A stretch of DNA of 64,000 nucleotides from an uncultured Oscillospiraceae bacterium (GCA_910579965.1 CAJTWF010000008.1:1-64000), one strand, 5' to 3'. Positions 8,281-17,430 are shown, counted from the first letter of the stretch. The notes: generated by a model not told the origin, from the letters alone. Numbers and translations are program-made.

Positions 8281-8988
8281 CTATCCGCCCAGGTAGGCCC
8301 TGCGCACCTGATCGCTGGCCATCAGCTCCGCGCCGGTGCCGCTCAGGGAGATGCGGCCCGTCTCCAGCACGTAGGCCCGGTCCGCCACGCTCAGAGCGGC
8401 CTGGGCGTTCTGCTCCACCAGGAGGATGGTGGTGCCGGCGGCGTGGAGCTCCCGGATGATGTCAAAGATCTGCTCCACCAGCAGGGGGGCCAGACCCATG
8501 GAGGGCTCGTCCAGCATCAGCAGCTTAGGCTGGCTCATGAGGGCCCGGCCCATGGCCAGCATCTGCTGCTCGCCGCCGGAGAGGGTGCCCGCCACCTGCC
8601 TGCGCCGCTCCTCCAGCCGGGGGAACCGCTTGTACACATCCTCCATGCCCGGGGCCACGGCGGAGCCGGGCTGGGTGTAGGCTCCCATCTCCAGGTTCTC
8701 CTCCACGGTCATCTGCAAAAAGATCCGCCGGCCCTCCGGCACCTGGGCCAGACCCCGCTCCACCACCTTGTGGGGGGCCGCGCCCTTCAGGTCCTGGTCC
8801 ATGAAGCGGACAGAGCCCGTCCGTGGGTGGAGGAGGCCGGAGACCGTATTGAGCACCGTGGACTTGCCTGCGCCGTTGGCCCCGATGAGGGTGACGATCT
8901 CCCCCTCATTGACCTGGAAGGACACGCCCTTGACCGCGTGGATGCTGCCGTAATATACGTGGATGTTCTCCACTTCCAGCATTGCCAT
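8281..8988 (-). CDS. livF: Branched-chain amino acid ABC transporter, ATP-binding protein LivF
   Basis: Cytoplasmic ATPase subunit of the high-affinity leucine/isoleucine/valine importer. The 235-residue protein has Walker A (GANGAGKST), the LSGGEQQ signature, Walker B (LLMLDEPSMGL) and the switch-region sequence LLVEQN typical of LivF. It is the last gene of livJ-H-M-G-F and starts 3 bases after livG ends. The substrate family is inferred from the full five-gene set; related hydrophobic amino-acid transporters (HAAT family) can also carry amides or urea. Confidence 0.95.
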   Translation of the reverse strand: MAMLEVENIHVYYGSIHAVKGVSFQVNEGEIVTLIGANGAGKSTVLNTVSGLLHPRTGSVRFMDQDLKGAAPHKVVERGLAQVPEGRRIFLQMTVEENLEMGAYTQPGSAVAPGMEDVYKRFPRLEERRRQVAGTLSGGEQQMLAMGRALMSQPKLLMLDEPSMGLAPLLVEQIFDIIRELHAAGTTILLVEQNAQAALSVADRAYVLETGRISLSGTGAELMASDQVRRAYLGG

Positions 8989-8991
8989 GGA

Positions 8992-9840
8992 TTACGCCTC
9001 CTTCCGCTTTCCCAGATAGGCCTCAATCACCGCCGGGTTGGCCTGGATGTCGTCCGGGGTGCCCTTGGCGATGATGCGGCCGAAGTTGAGCACGCAGATG
9101 CCCTCGCAGACCCCCATGACCAGGTTCATGTCGTGCTCAATGAGCATGATGGCGATCTGGAAGGTGTCCCGGATCTTGCGGATGTTGGTCATCAGCTCCG
9201 CGGTCTCCGAGGGATTCATGCCCGCCGCCGGCTCGTCCAGGAGCAGCAGGCTGGGGTTGGTGGCCAGGGCCCGGACGATCTCCAGGCGGCGCTGGGCCCC
9301 GTAGGGCAGGGAGCCGGCCTGATAGCCGGCCATGTCCTGCATGTCGAAGATGCGCAGCAGCTCCAGGGCCCGCTGGTGGGCCTTCCGCTCCTCCCGCCAG
9401 AAGGCGGGCAGGCGGAGGATGCCGGTGAGGGCGCTGTAGTGGATCTGGTTGTGGAGGCCGATCTTCACGTTCTCCTCCACGGTCAGGTTGTTGAACAGGC
9501 GGATATTCTGGAAGGTCCGGGCCACGCCCATGTGGCTGACCTGGATGGTGCTCTTGCCGGCGGTGTCCCGGCCGTCAATCATCACCGTGCCCCGGGTGGG
9601 CTGGTAGACCTTGGTGAGCAGGTTGAACACCGTGGTCTTGCCCGCGCCGTTGGGGCCGATGAGGCCGGCGATCTCCGTGCGGCCGATAGCCATGTTGAAG
9701 TCATCCACCGCCGTGAGCCCGCCGAAGTCGATGCCCAGGTGGCGGCACTCCAGGATGGGACGCTTGCCCACGTCCCGCTCGGGGATGATGTTGGTGCTGG
9801 GCACCGGCACCAGCTTGGGCTTGGGATACTTGTCGCTCAT
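8992..9840 (-). CDS. livG: Branched-chain amino acid ABC transporter, ATP-binding protein LivG
   Basis: Second ATPase subunit of the importer, 282 residues. Walker A is GPNGAGKTT, Walker B LLLLDEPAAGM, followed by LIEHDMNLVM, the LivG hallmark. The signature motif is atypical (GAQRRLEIV), as usual in LivG. It overlaps the end of livM by 4 bases, implying translational coupling. It would form the heterodimeric ATPase with LivF beneath the LivH/LivM channel. Confidence 0.95.
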   Translation of the reverse strand: MSDKYPKPKLVPVPSTNIIPERDVGKRPILECRHLGIDFGGLTAVDDFNMAIGRTEIAGLIGPNGAGKTTVFNLLTKVYQPTRGTVMIDGRDTAGKSTIQVSHMGVARTFQNIRLFNNLTVEENVKIGLHNQIHYSALTGILRLPAFWREERKAHQRALELLRIFDMQDMAGYQAGSLPYGAQRRLEIVRALATNPSLLLLDEPAAGMNPSETAELMTNIRKIRDTFQIAIMLIEHDMNLVMGVCEGICVLNFGRIIAKGTPDDIQANPAVIEAYLGKRKEA

Positions 9841-10886
9841 TTGCCGGCGGCCTCCTTCTTCTTATTTTTCCGGAACAGGGAGGTGAAAAAGCTCTGGAGG
9901 GTGGGGTTGTTGGTGGCCAGCATGACCAGGATGAGCACAATGGCGTACACCAGCATCCGATAGTCTGCGAATTCGCGCAGGGCCTCGGGCAGGATGGTCA
10001 GCAGGGCGGCGGCGATGATGGAGCCCCACATCCGCCCCTGGCCCCCCAGCACCACGAACACCAGGATGAGGATGGAGGTGTTGAAGTCAAACTTGCTGGC
10101 GGTGATGGTGTTCTGGCCCAGGGCGAAGAGGGTTCCGGCGGCCCCGGCCATGGCCGCGGCGATGACAAAGGCCATGAGCTTGTACTTGGTCACCGGGATG
10201 CCCACGCTCTCTGCGGCGATCCGGTTGTCCCGCAGAGCCATGATGGCCCGGCCGGTCCGGCTGTCCACCAGATGGAAGATCACCACCAGAATGAGCATCA
10301 CCAGCAGAAATCCGGCGGTGAAGGAGGAGATCTTGGTGATGCCGTTGATTCCCATGGGGCCGTTGAGGATCATCAGTCCCCCCTCCCGCAGGGTCAGGCG
10401 GTTTTCCAGAAAGCTGGTGTGGAGGCCCCGGCTGTCCATGCCGATATACAGGTTTTCCACAATGGACTTGATGATTTGGCCGAAGGCCAGGGTGACAATG
10501 GCCAGATAGTCCCCGTTGAGCCGCAGCACCGGGATGCCCACCAGCACCCCGGCCAGGGCGGCGAACAGCGCGCCCGCCGCCATGGCCGCCGCCAGGCGCA
10601 GGGGCGGGTAGGGGATGGGCAGGGCCGCCGCGGCCACCGCCCCGGCAAAGGCCCCCACGCTCATGAATCCGGCGTGGCCCAGGCTCAGCTCGCCCAGCAC
10701 GCCCACGGTCAGGTTCAGGCTCAATGCCATGGCCACATAGGCGCAGATGGGCACCAGCTGGCCCCGCATGGTGGCGCTGAGGATCCCCGTGCCGCCCATG
10801 AGCTGGAGGACGGCGTAGGCGGTGATGACCATGGCGTAGGTGGCGAAGTTGACCCGGCTGGCCTTATTGAGATGCAGTTTTTTCAT
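9837..10886 (-). CDS. livM: Branched-chain amino acid ABC transporter, permease LivM
   Basis: Membrane permease of the Liv importer, 349 residues with about 8-10 hydrophobic segments. Family motifs include LGELSLGHAGFMSVGAF and, near the cytoplasmic loop that contacts the ATPase, RAIMALRDNRIAAESVGI. It starts at ATG 10886, 9 bases after livH ends, and overlaps livG by 4 bases. It pairs with LivH to form the translocation path. Confidence 0.94.
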   Translation of the reverse strand: MKKLHLNKASRVNFATYAMVITAYAVLQLMGGTGILSATMRGQLVPICAYVAMALSLNLTVGVLGELSLGHAGFMSVGAFAGAVAAAALPIPYPPLRLAAAMAAGALFAALAGVLVGIPVLRLNGDYLAIVTLAFGQIIKSIVENLYIGMDSRGLHTSFLENRLTLREGGLMILNGPMGINGITKISSFTAGFLLVMLILVVIFHLVDSRTGRAIMALRDNRIAAESVGIPVTKYKLMAFVIAAAMAGAAGTLFALGQNTITASKFDFNTSILILVFVVLGGQGRMWGSIIAAALLTILPEALREFADYRMLVYAIVLILVMLATNNPTLQSFFTSLFRKNKKKEAAGK

Positions 10887-10895
10887 AGGACCACC

Positions 10896-11780
10896 TCACA
10901 CTTTCTCCCGCACCTGCTTGCCCAGCAGGCCGGTGGGGCGCACCAGCAGCACCACGATGAGCACCGCGAAGACGATGGCGTTGGACAGCTGGGTGGAGAT
11001 GTAGGCGCTGGCGAAAATCTCAATCATCCCCAGCAGCACGCCCCCCAGCAGGGCCCCGGGAATGGAGCCGATGCCCCCGAACACCGCGGCGGTGAAGGCC
11101 TTGATGCCCGGCATGGCGCCGGTGGTGGGGGTCAGGATGGGGTAGGCGGAGCAGAAGAGAACGCCGGCAATGGCGGCCAGGGCGGAGCCGATGGCGAAGG
11201 TCATGGAGATGGTGGCGTTGACGTTGATGCCCATGAGCTGGGCGGCGGCCTTGTCCTCGGAGCAGGCCCGCATGGCCTTGCCCATCTTGGTCCGGCCGGT
11301 GAACCACACCAGGGCCAGCATGATGACCACGCAGGCCAGCACGGTGACAATGGCGGCAATGGTAATCTTCAGCGCCCCGCCGAAGAGAGCGACGGGCTGG
11401 CTGGAGAAGAAGCTGGGAAACATCTTGATGTTGGAGCTCCAGAGGAGCTGGGCCCCGTTCTGGAGCAGATAGCTCACGCCGATGGCGGTGATGAGCACCG
11501 CCAGGGAGCTGGCCTGCCGCAGGGGCTTGTAGGCCAGCCGCTCAATGACGATGCCCAGCACGGTACACACCGCCACCGCCAGCACCACGCCCGCCAGAGG
11601 CGGCAGGTTGTAGGAGGATACGGCGAAGAAGCAGACGTAGGCCCCCACCATGATAACGTCGCCGTGGGCGAAGTTGAGCATCTTGGCGATGCCGTAGACC
11701 ATGGTATAGCCCAGGGCGATGATGGCGTAGACGCTGCCCAGGCTGACGCCGTTTATCAAGTGGTTGAGGAAGATCAGCAA
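10896..11780 (-). CDS. livH: Branched-chain amino acid ABC transporter, permease LivH
   Basis: Second permease of the importer. The open frame extends to 11894, but a TTG at 11780 gives the standard N-terminus (M-LIFLNHLINGVSLGSVYAI) and has AGAGAGGTG 7 bases upstream, so I take TTG as start: 294 residues, normal length. Family motifs LINGVSLGSVYAIIALG and MVYGIAKMLNFAHGD are clear. Two hairpins separate it from livJ. Confidence is high in the function and moderate in the start. Confidence 0.92.
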   Translation of the reverse strand: MLIFLNHLINGVSLGSVYAIIALGYTMVYGIAKMLNFAHGDVIMVGAYVCFFAVSSYNLPPLAGVVLAVAVCTVLGIVIERLAYKPLRQASSLAVLITAIGVSYLLQNGAQLLWSSNIKMFPSFFSSQPVALFGGALKITIAAIVTVLACVVIMLALVWFTGRTKMGKAMRACSEDKAAAQLMGINVNATISMTFAIGSALAAIAGVLFCSAYPILTPTTGAMPGIKAFTAAVFGGIGSIPGALLGGVLLGMIEIFASAYISTQLSNAIVFAVLIVVLLVRPTGLLGKQVREKV

Positions 11781-11809
11781 AAATACACACCTCTCTTGTC
11801 TGTCGTATG

Positions 11810-11882
11810 GCAAAAAAGCGGCGCAGCCACCTTTTTGATATGCCTGGAGAGGACTGCCGGGGTTCGCCCCGGCAGTCCTCTC
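11810..11882 (-). terminator. Two hairpins between livJ and livH (attenuator)
   Basis: A 16-bp GC-rich stem (11847-11862 with 11867-11882) lies just after the livJ stop, and a second stem ending in a T run on the minus strand (11810-11836) follows it. Such a pair commonly makes the binding protein more abundant than the rest of the transporter by 3'-end stabilisation and partial termination. Confidence 0.65.
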
Positions 11883-11901
11883 GGGCAGAAGCATATGGAA
11901 A

Positions 11902-13116
11902 TCAGTCCATGCCCACGTAGGCGCCGTTTTCGATGTACATGCCTCTGGGGTACTTGGAGACCGCGCCGGTGTCGTCCCAGGTCATGCTCTCGCCGGTCAG
12001 GCCGGTGAAGGTGAAGCTGCCGCCGGTGAACTTGGCCGTCAGCTTGTCGCACAGGTCGCTGGCGCTGGCCCCGGTGACGCCCTCCTCGTCCTTGAGGGCC
12101 TCGTAGATGGCGTAGACGCAGTCATAGGCGTCGGCGGCGAACTGGTTGGGTACGTCGCCGTACTTCTCCTGGTACTTGCTGACAAAGGACTTGGTGCGCT
12201 CGTCCTCCGCGTCGGCGTTGAAGGGGGTCAGCAGCATCACGCCCTCGGCCAGGGCCGCGTCAAAGCCCTTCACGGAGAGGATGCCGTCCATGCCGTCCAC
12301 GCCGAAGTACTTGGGGCTGTAGCCGGCGGCGTTGGCCTGGGTGAGGATGAGGGCGTTGGCCTCGTAGTAGGTGGGCAGGTAGACCAGGTCCGCGCCGCTG
12401 TTCTTGGCGTCGGCAATCTGCACGGAGAAGTCGGTCTGGCTGTCGGTGGTGAAGGTGGTGACGGAGACGATGTCCAGACCCAGCTCGCCGGCCTTGGCGG
12501 AGAAACTGTTGAAGATGCCGGTGGAGTAGACGTCGTCGTTCTTATAGATGACGGCGATCTTGGAGCTTAGCTTGTTGTCGCTGATGTACTGGGCGGAGTA
12601 TGCGCCCTGGTCCGGGTCCACAAAGCACATCTGGAACACGTTGTCCCGGCGGGGGGTGTCCACAGACCCGGTGAGGGGATTGGCCACGCCGCCGATGACG
12701 GCGGTGGAGGAGGCGGAGGGGGTGAGATAGAAAATGTGGTCGCCGTTGCTCTCAGCGGCTGTGGCCGCGCCGGGGGCGGAGGTGACAGAGCCCAGGAAGA
12801 CCTGCATCCCCCAGTCCTTGAGGATATTGTAGGCGTTGACGGACTTCTCGCTGTCATTGACATCGTCCTCATAGCGCAGCTCGATCTGGAGCCCGCCCAG
12901 GGCGTTGATCTCCTCTACGGCAATCTCCGCGCCGCCCTTGGCCGCGTTGCCGTAGATGGCCGCGCCGCCGGTGAGGGGGCCTACGCCGCCGATCTTGAGG
13001 GCCGTGCCGCCGGCGCTGCTCTGGCCGGGGGCGTCCTTGCCGCCGTCATCGCCGCCGCAGGCCGTCAGGCCCAGCGTCAGGGTAAGGGCCAGCAGCAGCG
13101 CAAGAAACTTCTTCAT
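11902..13116 (-). CDS. livJ: Branched-chain amino acid ABC transporter, substrate-binding lipoprotein
   Basis: Extracellular receptor of the Liv importer, 404 residues, type I periplasmic-binding fold (ANF receptor family). The N-terminus is a lipoprotein signal peptide, MKKFLALLLALTLTLGLTAC, with the lipobox Cys at residue 20. After a Gly/Ser-rich linker come IGGVGPLTGGAAIYG and later DGILSVKGFDAALAEGVMLLTPF, typical of the family. It is the first gene of the operon behind its own promoter. The ligand is inferred from the gene set, not from binding residues. Confidence 0.93.
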   Translation of the reverse strand: MKKFLALLLALTLTLGLTACGGDDGGKDAPGQSSAGGTALKIGGVGPLTGGAAIYGNAAKGGAEIAVEEINALGGLQIELRYEDDVNDSEKSVNAYNILKDWGMQVFLGSVTSAPGAATAAESNGDHIFYLTPSASSTAVIGGVANPLTGSVDTPRRDNVFQMCFVDPDQGAYSAQYISDNKLSSKIAVIYKNDDVYSTGIFNSFSAKAGELGLDIVSVTTFTTDSQTDFSVQIADAKNSGADLVYLPTYYEANALILTQANAAGYSPKYFGVDGMDGILSVKGFDAALAEGVMLLTPFNADAEDERTKSFVSKYQEKYGDVPNQFAADAYDCVYAIYEALKDEEGVTGASASDLCDKLTAKFTGGSFTFTGLTGESMTWDDTGAVSKYPRGMYIENGAYVGMD

Positions 13117-13277
13117 AATTCATGACTCCTTTTCTGTATTTTCATCTGTCCTCTTTGGACCAGCCGCCCCCAGGGGGCGGACGCCTGGAAGGGCGGGCCG
13201 GAGAGGAACCGCGTCCCTCTCCGCGCTGCCGTTTCCGGCGCGGGACCGGAGGAACCGGGCCCCGCTGGCGTAGGAAC

Positions 13278-13306
13278 ATGATAAAACCTAATCCTAAAAA
13301 AGTCAA
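13278..13306 (-). promoter_or_regulatory. Promoter of the liv operon
   Basis: Minus strand: TTGACT (complement of 13301-13306), 17-base spacer, TATCAT (complement of 13278-13283). It leaves a leader of about 155 bases, GC-rich and able to fold, but I recognise no riboswitch class. Imperfect TTGTG/CACAA dyads lie upstream at 13353-13368. Confidence 0.7.
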
Positions 13307-13526
13307 CTGTCATTCTATACACAATTTGTTCACAAACCGCACACCGGCTTTATTGTGATTTCACACAAAATAACCGGTTTTTTCCTGCGATCTGGCCCAA
13401 ACACCTCTGCCGCGCCAGGAAAACTCTCAGTCTTTCCATGAGGAATACTAATATATACAATGGGATCAGTCATGGAAGGAGAGCATGGGGAGATCAAGCT
13501 TTGCTGTGGAGCGGGTGAGAAATTGG

Positions 13527-13574
13527 TTGACAGGTGTAAAGCAATGTGCTATATTATGGTTTACACATGTGGTA
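13527..13574 (+). promoter_or_regulatory. Promoter and probable BlaI-type operator of the blaI-M56 operon
   Basis: TTGACA (13527-13532), 17-base spacer, TATATT (13550-13555). Immediately after the -10 lies an imperfect palindrome TTTACACATGTGGTA (13560-13574), and GTGTAAA overlaps the spacer (13534-13540). BlaI/MecI repressors bind TACA/TGTA dyads over their own promoters, so this is a plausible autoregulatory operator. The promoter is clear; the operator is inferred. Confidence 0.7.
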
Positions 13575-13614
13575 CAAATTCGGATTGCGGAGAAAAAACA
13601 GGAGGTGCGCGAAT

Positions 13615-13998
13615 ATGGGCAGACAGCTATCCCTCTCCGCCGGAGAGTGGCAGATCATGGAGTGCCTCTGGGAGAAAAGTCCCAGGACGCTCATGGAGAT
13701 GGTGCGGGAGCTCTCCCCCTCCACGGGCTGGCACAAGTCCACCGTTGTCACCATGGTGGGGCGGCTGGAGGCCAAGGGGGCGGTGGGCTACATAGAGGGG
13801 GGCCGGGCCCGGCTCTACAGCCCCTCCATCTCCCGGGACCAGGCGGCCCTCCAGGAGACGGAGAGCCTGCTCCACCGGGTCTACCGGGGCAGCGTGGGGC
13901 TGATGATCAACACCCTGGCCGACGGGCGTGGCCTCAGCGCGCAGGACATCGCGGAGCTGTCCGCGGTGCTGGAAAAGGCGAGGGGGCGGGACGAATGA
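13615..13998 (+). CDS. BlaI/MecI-family transcriptional repressor
   Basis: Winged-helix repressor of 127 residues. ATG 13615 is chosen because GGAGGTG lies 7 bases upstream and it gives the normal N-terminus (LSAGEWQIMECLWE). The recognition region WHKSTVVTMVGRLEAKG and the wing with YIEGGRARLYSP are family hallmarks, followed by a C-terminal dimerisation helix that the partner protease would be expected to cleave. It overlaps the M56 gene by 4 bases (ATGA), the classic blaI-blaR1 arrangement. No beta-lactamase gene is adjacent, so the regulated target is unknown; the operon itself is the likely target. Confidence 0.93.
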   Translation: MGRQLSLSAGEWQIMECLWEKSPRTLMEMVRELSPSTGWHKSTVVTMVGRLEAKGAVGYIEGGRARLYSPSISRDQAALQETESLLHRVYRGSVGLMINTLADGRGLSAQDIAELSAVLEKARGRDE

Positions 13999-16577
13999 GC
14001 GAGATCATCCTCACCTCCTCCGTCCTCATTCTGGTGATCGCCCTGCTGCGGCGGGTCCTGCGGGGCCGGATCAGCTCACGGGTCCAGTACGCCCTGTGGC
14101 TGCTGGCGGCGCTGCGCCTGCTGATCCCCGGGGTCCTGTTCCCTGCGCCGGTGAGCGTGGTGGGGGCGGCGGCGGAGCTGCGGGAGGTCCTGGTCCCGGC
14201 GGCGGTGTCCCCGGCGGAGCCCGGCGCCCCCAATTCGGACAGCCTGCCGGCAGGCCCGGTCCTCTCCCTGGAGCCTCCGCCGGCCGGGGAGACGGCGCCG
14301 CCCGCCCTGCCGCCGGCCCGGGCGGACCAGCAGGACGGCGGCTGGCTGCCCCTCCTCTGGGGGGCCGGGGCGGCGGCCCTGGGCTGCGTGCTGGCCGGGT
14401 CCAATCTGGCCTTCTGGCTCCGCCTGCGGCGGACCCGCCGGCCCCTGGACCTGCCCCATACCCGGCGGACAGGGAGACTGCGGGTCTATGTGGCCGGGGA
14501 CCTGCCCTCGCCCTGCCTGTTCGGCCTGCTCCGGCCCGCTATCTACCTCAATGAAGCGGCCCTGGAGGGCCGGCGGCTGGACCACATCCTCACCCACGAG
14601 TATGTCCACTACCGCCACGGGGACCACATCTGGTCCCTGCTCCGGGGGATCTGTCTGGCCCTCCACTGGTATAATCCCCTGGTCTGGTGGGCCGCCTCCC
14701 TGAGCCGCCGGGACTGCGAGCTGGCCTGCGACGAGGCGGCCATCCGCCGGCTGGGGGAGGCGGAGCGGATCGACTACGGCCAGACCCTCCTGTCCATGGT
14801 GTCCGGCCGCCGGGGCCCGGGGGACCTTTTCCGCACCGCCACCACCATGACCGCCGGCCGGCGGACCATGGCCGAGCGCATCGCCCTCATCGCCCACCGG
14901 CCCCGCCGCCTGCGGACCGTTCTGGCGGCGGCTCTGGCCGTCATGTGCTGCGCCGTGGCCCTCACCTTCGGCGGCAGGGCCGCAGCGGAACCGGCGGAGC
15001 CCGCCGGGCCCGGCCAGAGCCAGGACGAGCCCCTGGCCCCCCCGCCAGACCGGGAGCCGGAGGACCGGACGGAGACCCTCTCCGATACCGCGTACACCCA
15101 CCCCAGCGGCCTCTTTGCCCTGACCCTGCCGGAGAGCTGGCCGGGAAGGGTGGTATGGGTGGAGAGCGAGGACGGCGTGTCCTTCTACGACGCCGCCCGC
15201 TATGAGGAGGGGACCGAGGCCGGCTGGCTCATGGCCGTGATCCCCCAGCCGGAGAGCTGGGCCGCCCAGTACCACCAGAACGACTATATTTTGGCCCCCC
15301 TGCCCGCCGGCGACAGCCCCTATGTGTACGTGCTGAACGTGGACCAGGAGCCGGACCAGGCCGGTGCGGAGCTGGCCCCTCCGGCCGTTCTGGAGGCCAT
15401 GGCGGGGAGCTTCCGGCTGCTGGCGGACCAGGAGACCTTCCCCCGGCTCATTCGGAACAGCTGCGAGGACAATATGCCCCTGGCGGTGGCCTACCTGCCC
15501 TACCTCCGCTGGAGCGACTACCGGGAGATCTACGGCGAGGAGGAGATGCTCCGTCTGCTGGACGCGCTGTGCCGGTTCGTCCAGGACAGCGACGTGAGCT
15601 GGGGACAGGTCCACGACATCCTCTCCAACCGCTCCCGCAGCGATCCGGCCATCGACGGGGCCTACGCTACAGCCATCCAGGAGGGGATCCTCTGGCCCCT
15701 CTATGAGAAGAACCCCCAGCGGTTCGTCTCCGTCATGGGCAGCGAGTACCTGACGGATGAGGAACGGGCCGATGTGATCGACTGGCTGCGCTACCCCCTC
15801 AGCGAACAGGCGGGCCGGGCGGACAGTGTGGAGGACTATCTCACGGACCGGGAGGTCTGCGCCGCCCTGGGTCTGGACGTTGGCGGCGTGTCGGCCAATG
15901 TCACCGACGTGACCCTCAGGGCGGCGGGGAATACCTTCTCCCTCCAGCCGGTGAACGTGGAGGGGGTCTACGCCGTCTCCTATGTCTCTGACAACCCCGA
16001 TGTGGCGGATTTCACCAATGCCTCCGATGGTACTGTCGTCGCCGTCAGCCCCGGAACGGCTACGGTGCGGATGCACGTGGAGTGCGCCAGCGGACGGTAC
16101 GACTTCGCCTGTACGGTGCGGTGCGTGTGGGAGCCGGAGAGCGGCGGCGGACCTGATCCGCAGACCGTCAATATGTGGCAGAGAGGGCTCTTCGGCCTCA
16201 TGTTCTCGATCCCCGCCGCGCCGGACCAGGAGCTGGTTTATGACAGCCTGGAGGAGGACGGTCTGGAGACGGCGGTGATCTCCCGCCTGGAGGAGTACGC
16301 CCGGGAGTATCTGGACACTGACGGTCAGACGGCGTACAATGACCGACTGAGCCGGATCATTCTGGAGAGCGAAATCCCCCGGTTTGTGGAGTACGGCGGG
16401 GAGCTTACGGTGCGTTACCGGATTGAGGGCCTGCGGGACCGGGAGTGGAACGGGGAGATCTTCACGCTGTCCCCCCAGCCCGGCGATTATTTGGAGACCA
16501 CCTTCACGGTCATGGACATACTCAATCTTCAGAATAACATCCGCTTTGAGGGGATGAACCAGCCCACAACGCCGTAA
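13995..16577 (+). CDS. M56-family (BlaR1-type) membrane metallopeptidase with a long novel ectodomain
   Basis: 860-residue protein. Residues 1-135 hold three hydrophobic segments. The zinc peptidase motif HEYVH is at 201-205, with HWYNPLVWW and ELACDEAAIRRLG following, and a last membrane segment lies near 306-326. The remaining 530 residues are predicted extracytoplasmic and are not the penicillin-binding sensor of BlaR1. They include a region around 470-590 and a Big2-like Ig fold around 635-712. Both are similar to the lipoprotein encoded next. In known systems the sensor activates the cytosolic protease, which cleaves BlaI. The ligand here is unknown. ATG 13995 is chosen because it overlaps the blaI stop; the longer upstream frame lacks a ribosome site. 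Confidence 0.88.
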   Translation: MSEIILTSSVLILVIALLRRVLRGRISSRVQYALWLLAALRLLIPGVLFPAPVSVVGAAAELREVLVPAAVSPAEPGAPNSDSLPAGPVLSLEPPPAGETAPPALPPARADQQDGGWLPLLWGAGAAALGCVLAGSNLAFWLRLRRTRRPLDLPHTRRTGRLRVYVAGDLPSPCLFGLLRPAIYLNEAALEGRRLDHILTHEYVHYRHGDHIWSLLRGICLALHWYNPLVWWAASLSRRDCELACDEAAIRRLGEAERIDYGQTLLSMVSGRRGPGDLFRTATTMTAGRRTMAERIALIAHRPRRLRTVLAAALAVMCCAVALTFGGRAAAEPAEPAGPGQSQDEPLAPPPDREPEDRTETLSDTAYTHPSGLFALTLPESWPGRVVWVESEDGVSFYDAARYEEGTEAGWLMAVIPQPESWAAQYHQNDYILAPLPAGDSPYVYVLNVDQEPDQAGAELAPPAVLEAMAGSFRLLADQETFPRLIRNSCEDNMPLAVAYLPYLRWSDYREIYGEEEMLRLLDALCRFVQDSDVSWGQVHDILSNRSRSDPAIDGAYATAIQEGILWPLYEKNPQRFVSVMGSEYLTDEERADVIDWLRYPLSEQAGRADSVEDYLTDREVCAALGLDVGGVSANVTDVTLRAAGNTFSLQPVNVEGVYAVSYVSDNPDVADFTNASDGTVVAVSPGTATVRMHVECASGRYDFACTVRCVWEPESGGGPDPQTVNMWQRGLFGLMFSIPAAPDQELVYDSLEEDGLETAVISRLEEYAREYLDTDGQTAYNDRLSRIILESEIPRFVEYGGELTVRYRIEGLRDREWNGEIFTLSPQPGDYLETTFTVMDILNLQNNIRFEGMNQPTTP

Positions 16578-16590
16578 GGGAGGCACAGAC

Positions 16591-17430
16591 ATGAAAAGGT
16601 ATATTGTATATATTATAATGGTATGCGCGGCATGCGCCCTGCTCCTCGCCGCCTGCGGCCCAAAACCTGCCGGACCCGCTCCCCAGGAGCCGGACCGGAC
16701 CCCGGCCCAGTCTGCCCCTCTGCCGGAGAAGGTGTCCGGCGCAGACCTGATCCGGGAGCGTGTGTGGCGGGGGGAGAGCGCCGGGACCTGGCTGCCCCTG
16801 CTGGCGGATGTGACCTGGGAGGAGCTGGCCGAGCCGGTCCGGGAGGGCTTTGACTGCGTCTGGGAGGCGTGCGGCGATATTTTCTCCTACGTGGAGGAGC
16901 AGGGCCAGAGCCTGACGGAGGAGGAGTACCAGATCCTTCTCTCCCATGTCCAGGGCCTGGACGGGGCCTATGCCGAGGGGTACAACGGAATGCTCTACGA
17001 TCTGTACGTCCTCAACCCCGCCTGCTTTGCCCGCATCGTCCTGGACCAGCTGCCTCCGGACCAGCAGGAGGCGGCCCTGGGCGGACTGCTCTACGACTGG
17101 GGGTATTGCCATGACCTGGACGGGATGGACCGGGCCGGGCAGCTGGCGCTTCTGACCGCCCGGCTGGAGGCGGACCGGGCCGGGGATCTGGCCGCCAGTC
17201 CGGACGTGATGCGCTTCGACTGCCAGGGCCAGAGCGCCCGCCTCCTGCCGGTGAACGTGTCGGGCGTCTGCGCTGTCTCCTACACCTCTGACCGCCCGGA
17301 GGTGGCGGCGGTGGACGGGATCACGGGCCTTGTCACCGCCGTGGGACCCGGGGAGGCGGTAATAACCCTCCATTTCGAGGGGGACGGCGAGAACCGGGAC
17401 TTTACCTGCGCCGTGGCGTGCAGGTGGTAG
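16591..17430 (+). CDS. Lipoprotein paralogous to the M56 ectodomain
   Basis: 279 residues with a lipoprotein signal (LLLAACG, lipobox Cys near residue 22) and then a Pro-rich linker. Residues about 60-175 resemble a region of the preceding M56 protein: DGAYAEGYNGMLYDLYVLNP here, DGAYATAIQEGILWPLYEKNP there. Residues about 205-279 match its Big2-like module: LLPVNVSGVCAVSYTSDRPEV here, LQPVNVEGVYAVSYVSDNPDV there. It starts 13 bases after the M56 stop, with GGGAGG upstream, and a terminator follows. It may be a decoy, ligand-presenting partner or co-sensor for the peptidase; no catalytic motif is visible. Function is inference. Confidence 0.75.
   Translation: MKRYIVYIIMVCAACALLLAACGPKPAGPAPQEPDRTPAQSAPLPEKVSGADLIRERVWRGESAGTWLPLLADVTWEELAEPVREGFDCVWEACGDIFSYVEEQGQSLTEEEYQILLSHVQGLDGAYAEGYNGMLYDLYVLNPACFARIVLDQLPPDQQEAALGGLLYDWGYCHDLDGMDRAGQLALLTARLEADRAGDLAASPDVMRFDCQGQSARLLPVNVSGVCAVSYTSDRPEVAAVDGITGLVTAVGPGEAVITLHFEGDGENRDFTCAVACRW

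Noticed and set aside
13353..13368. CRP-like or catabolite site TTGTG-N6-CACAA upstream of liv
   Set aside because: It lies far upstream of the promoter and matches no specific consensus well enough to name a regulator.
13485..13994. N-terminal extension of the M56 ORF
   Set aside because: It runs through the promoter and the blaI gene in another frame. The start overlapping the blaI stop (13995) gives the family N-terminus.
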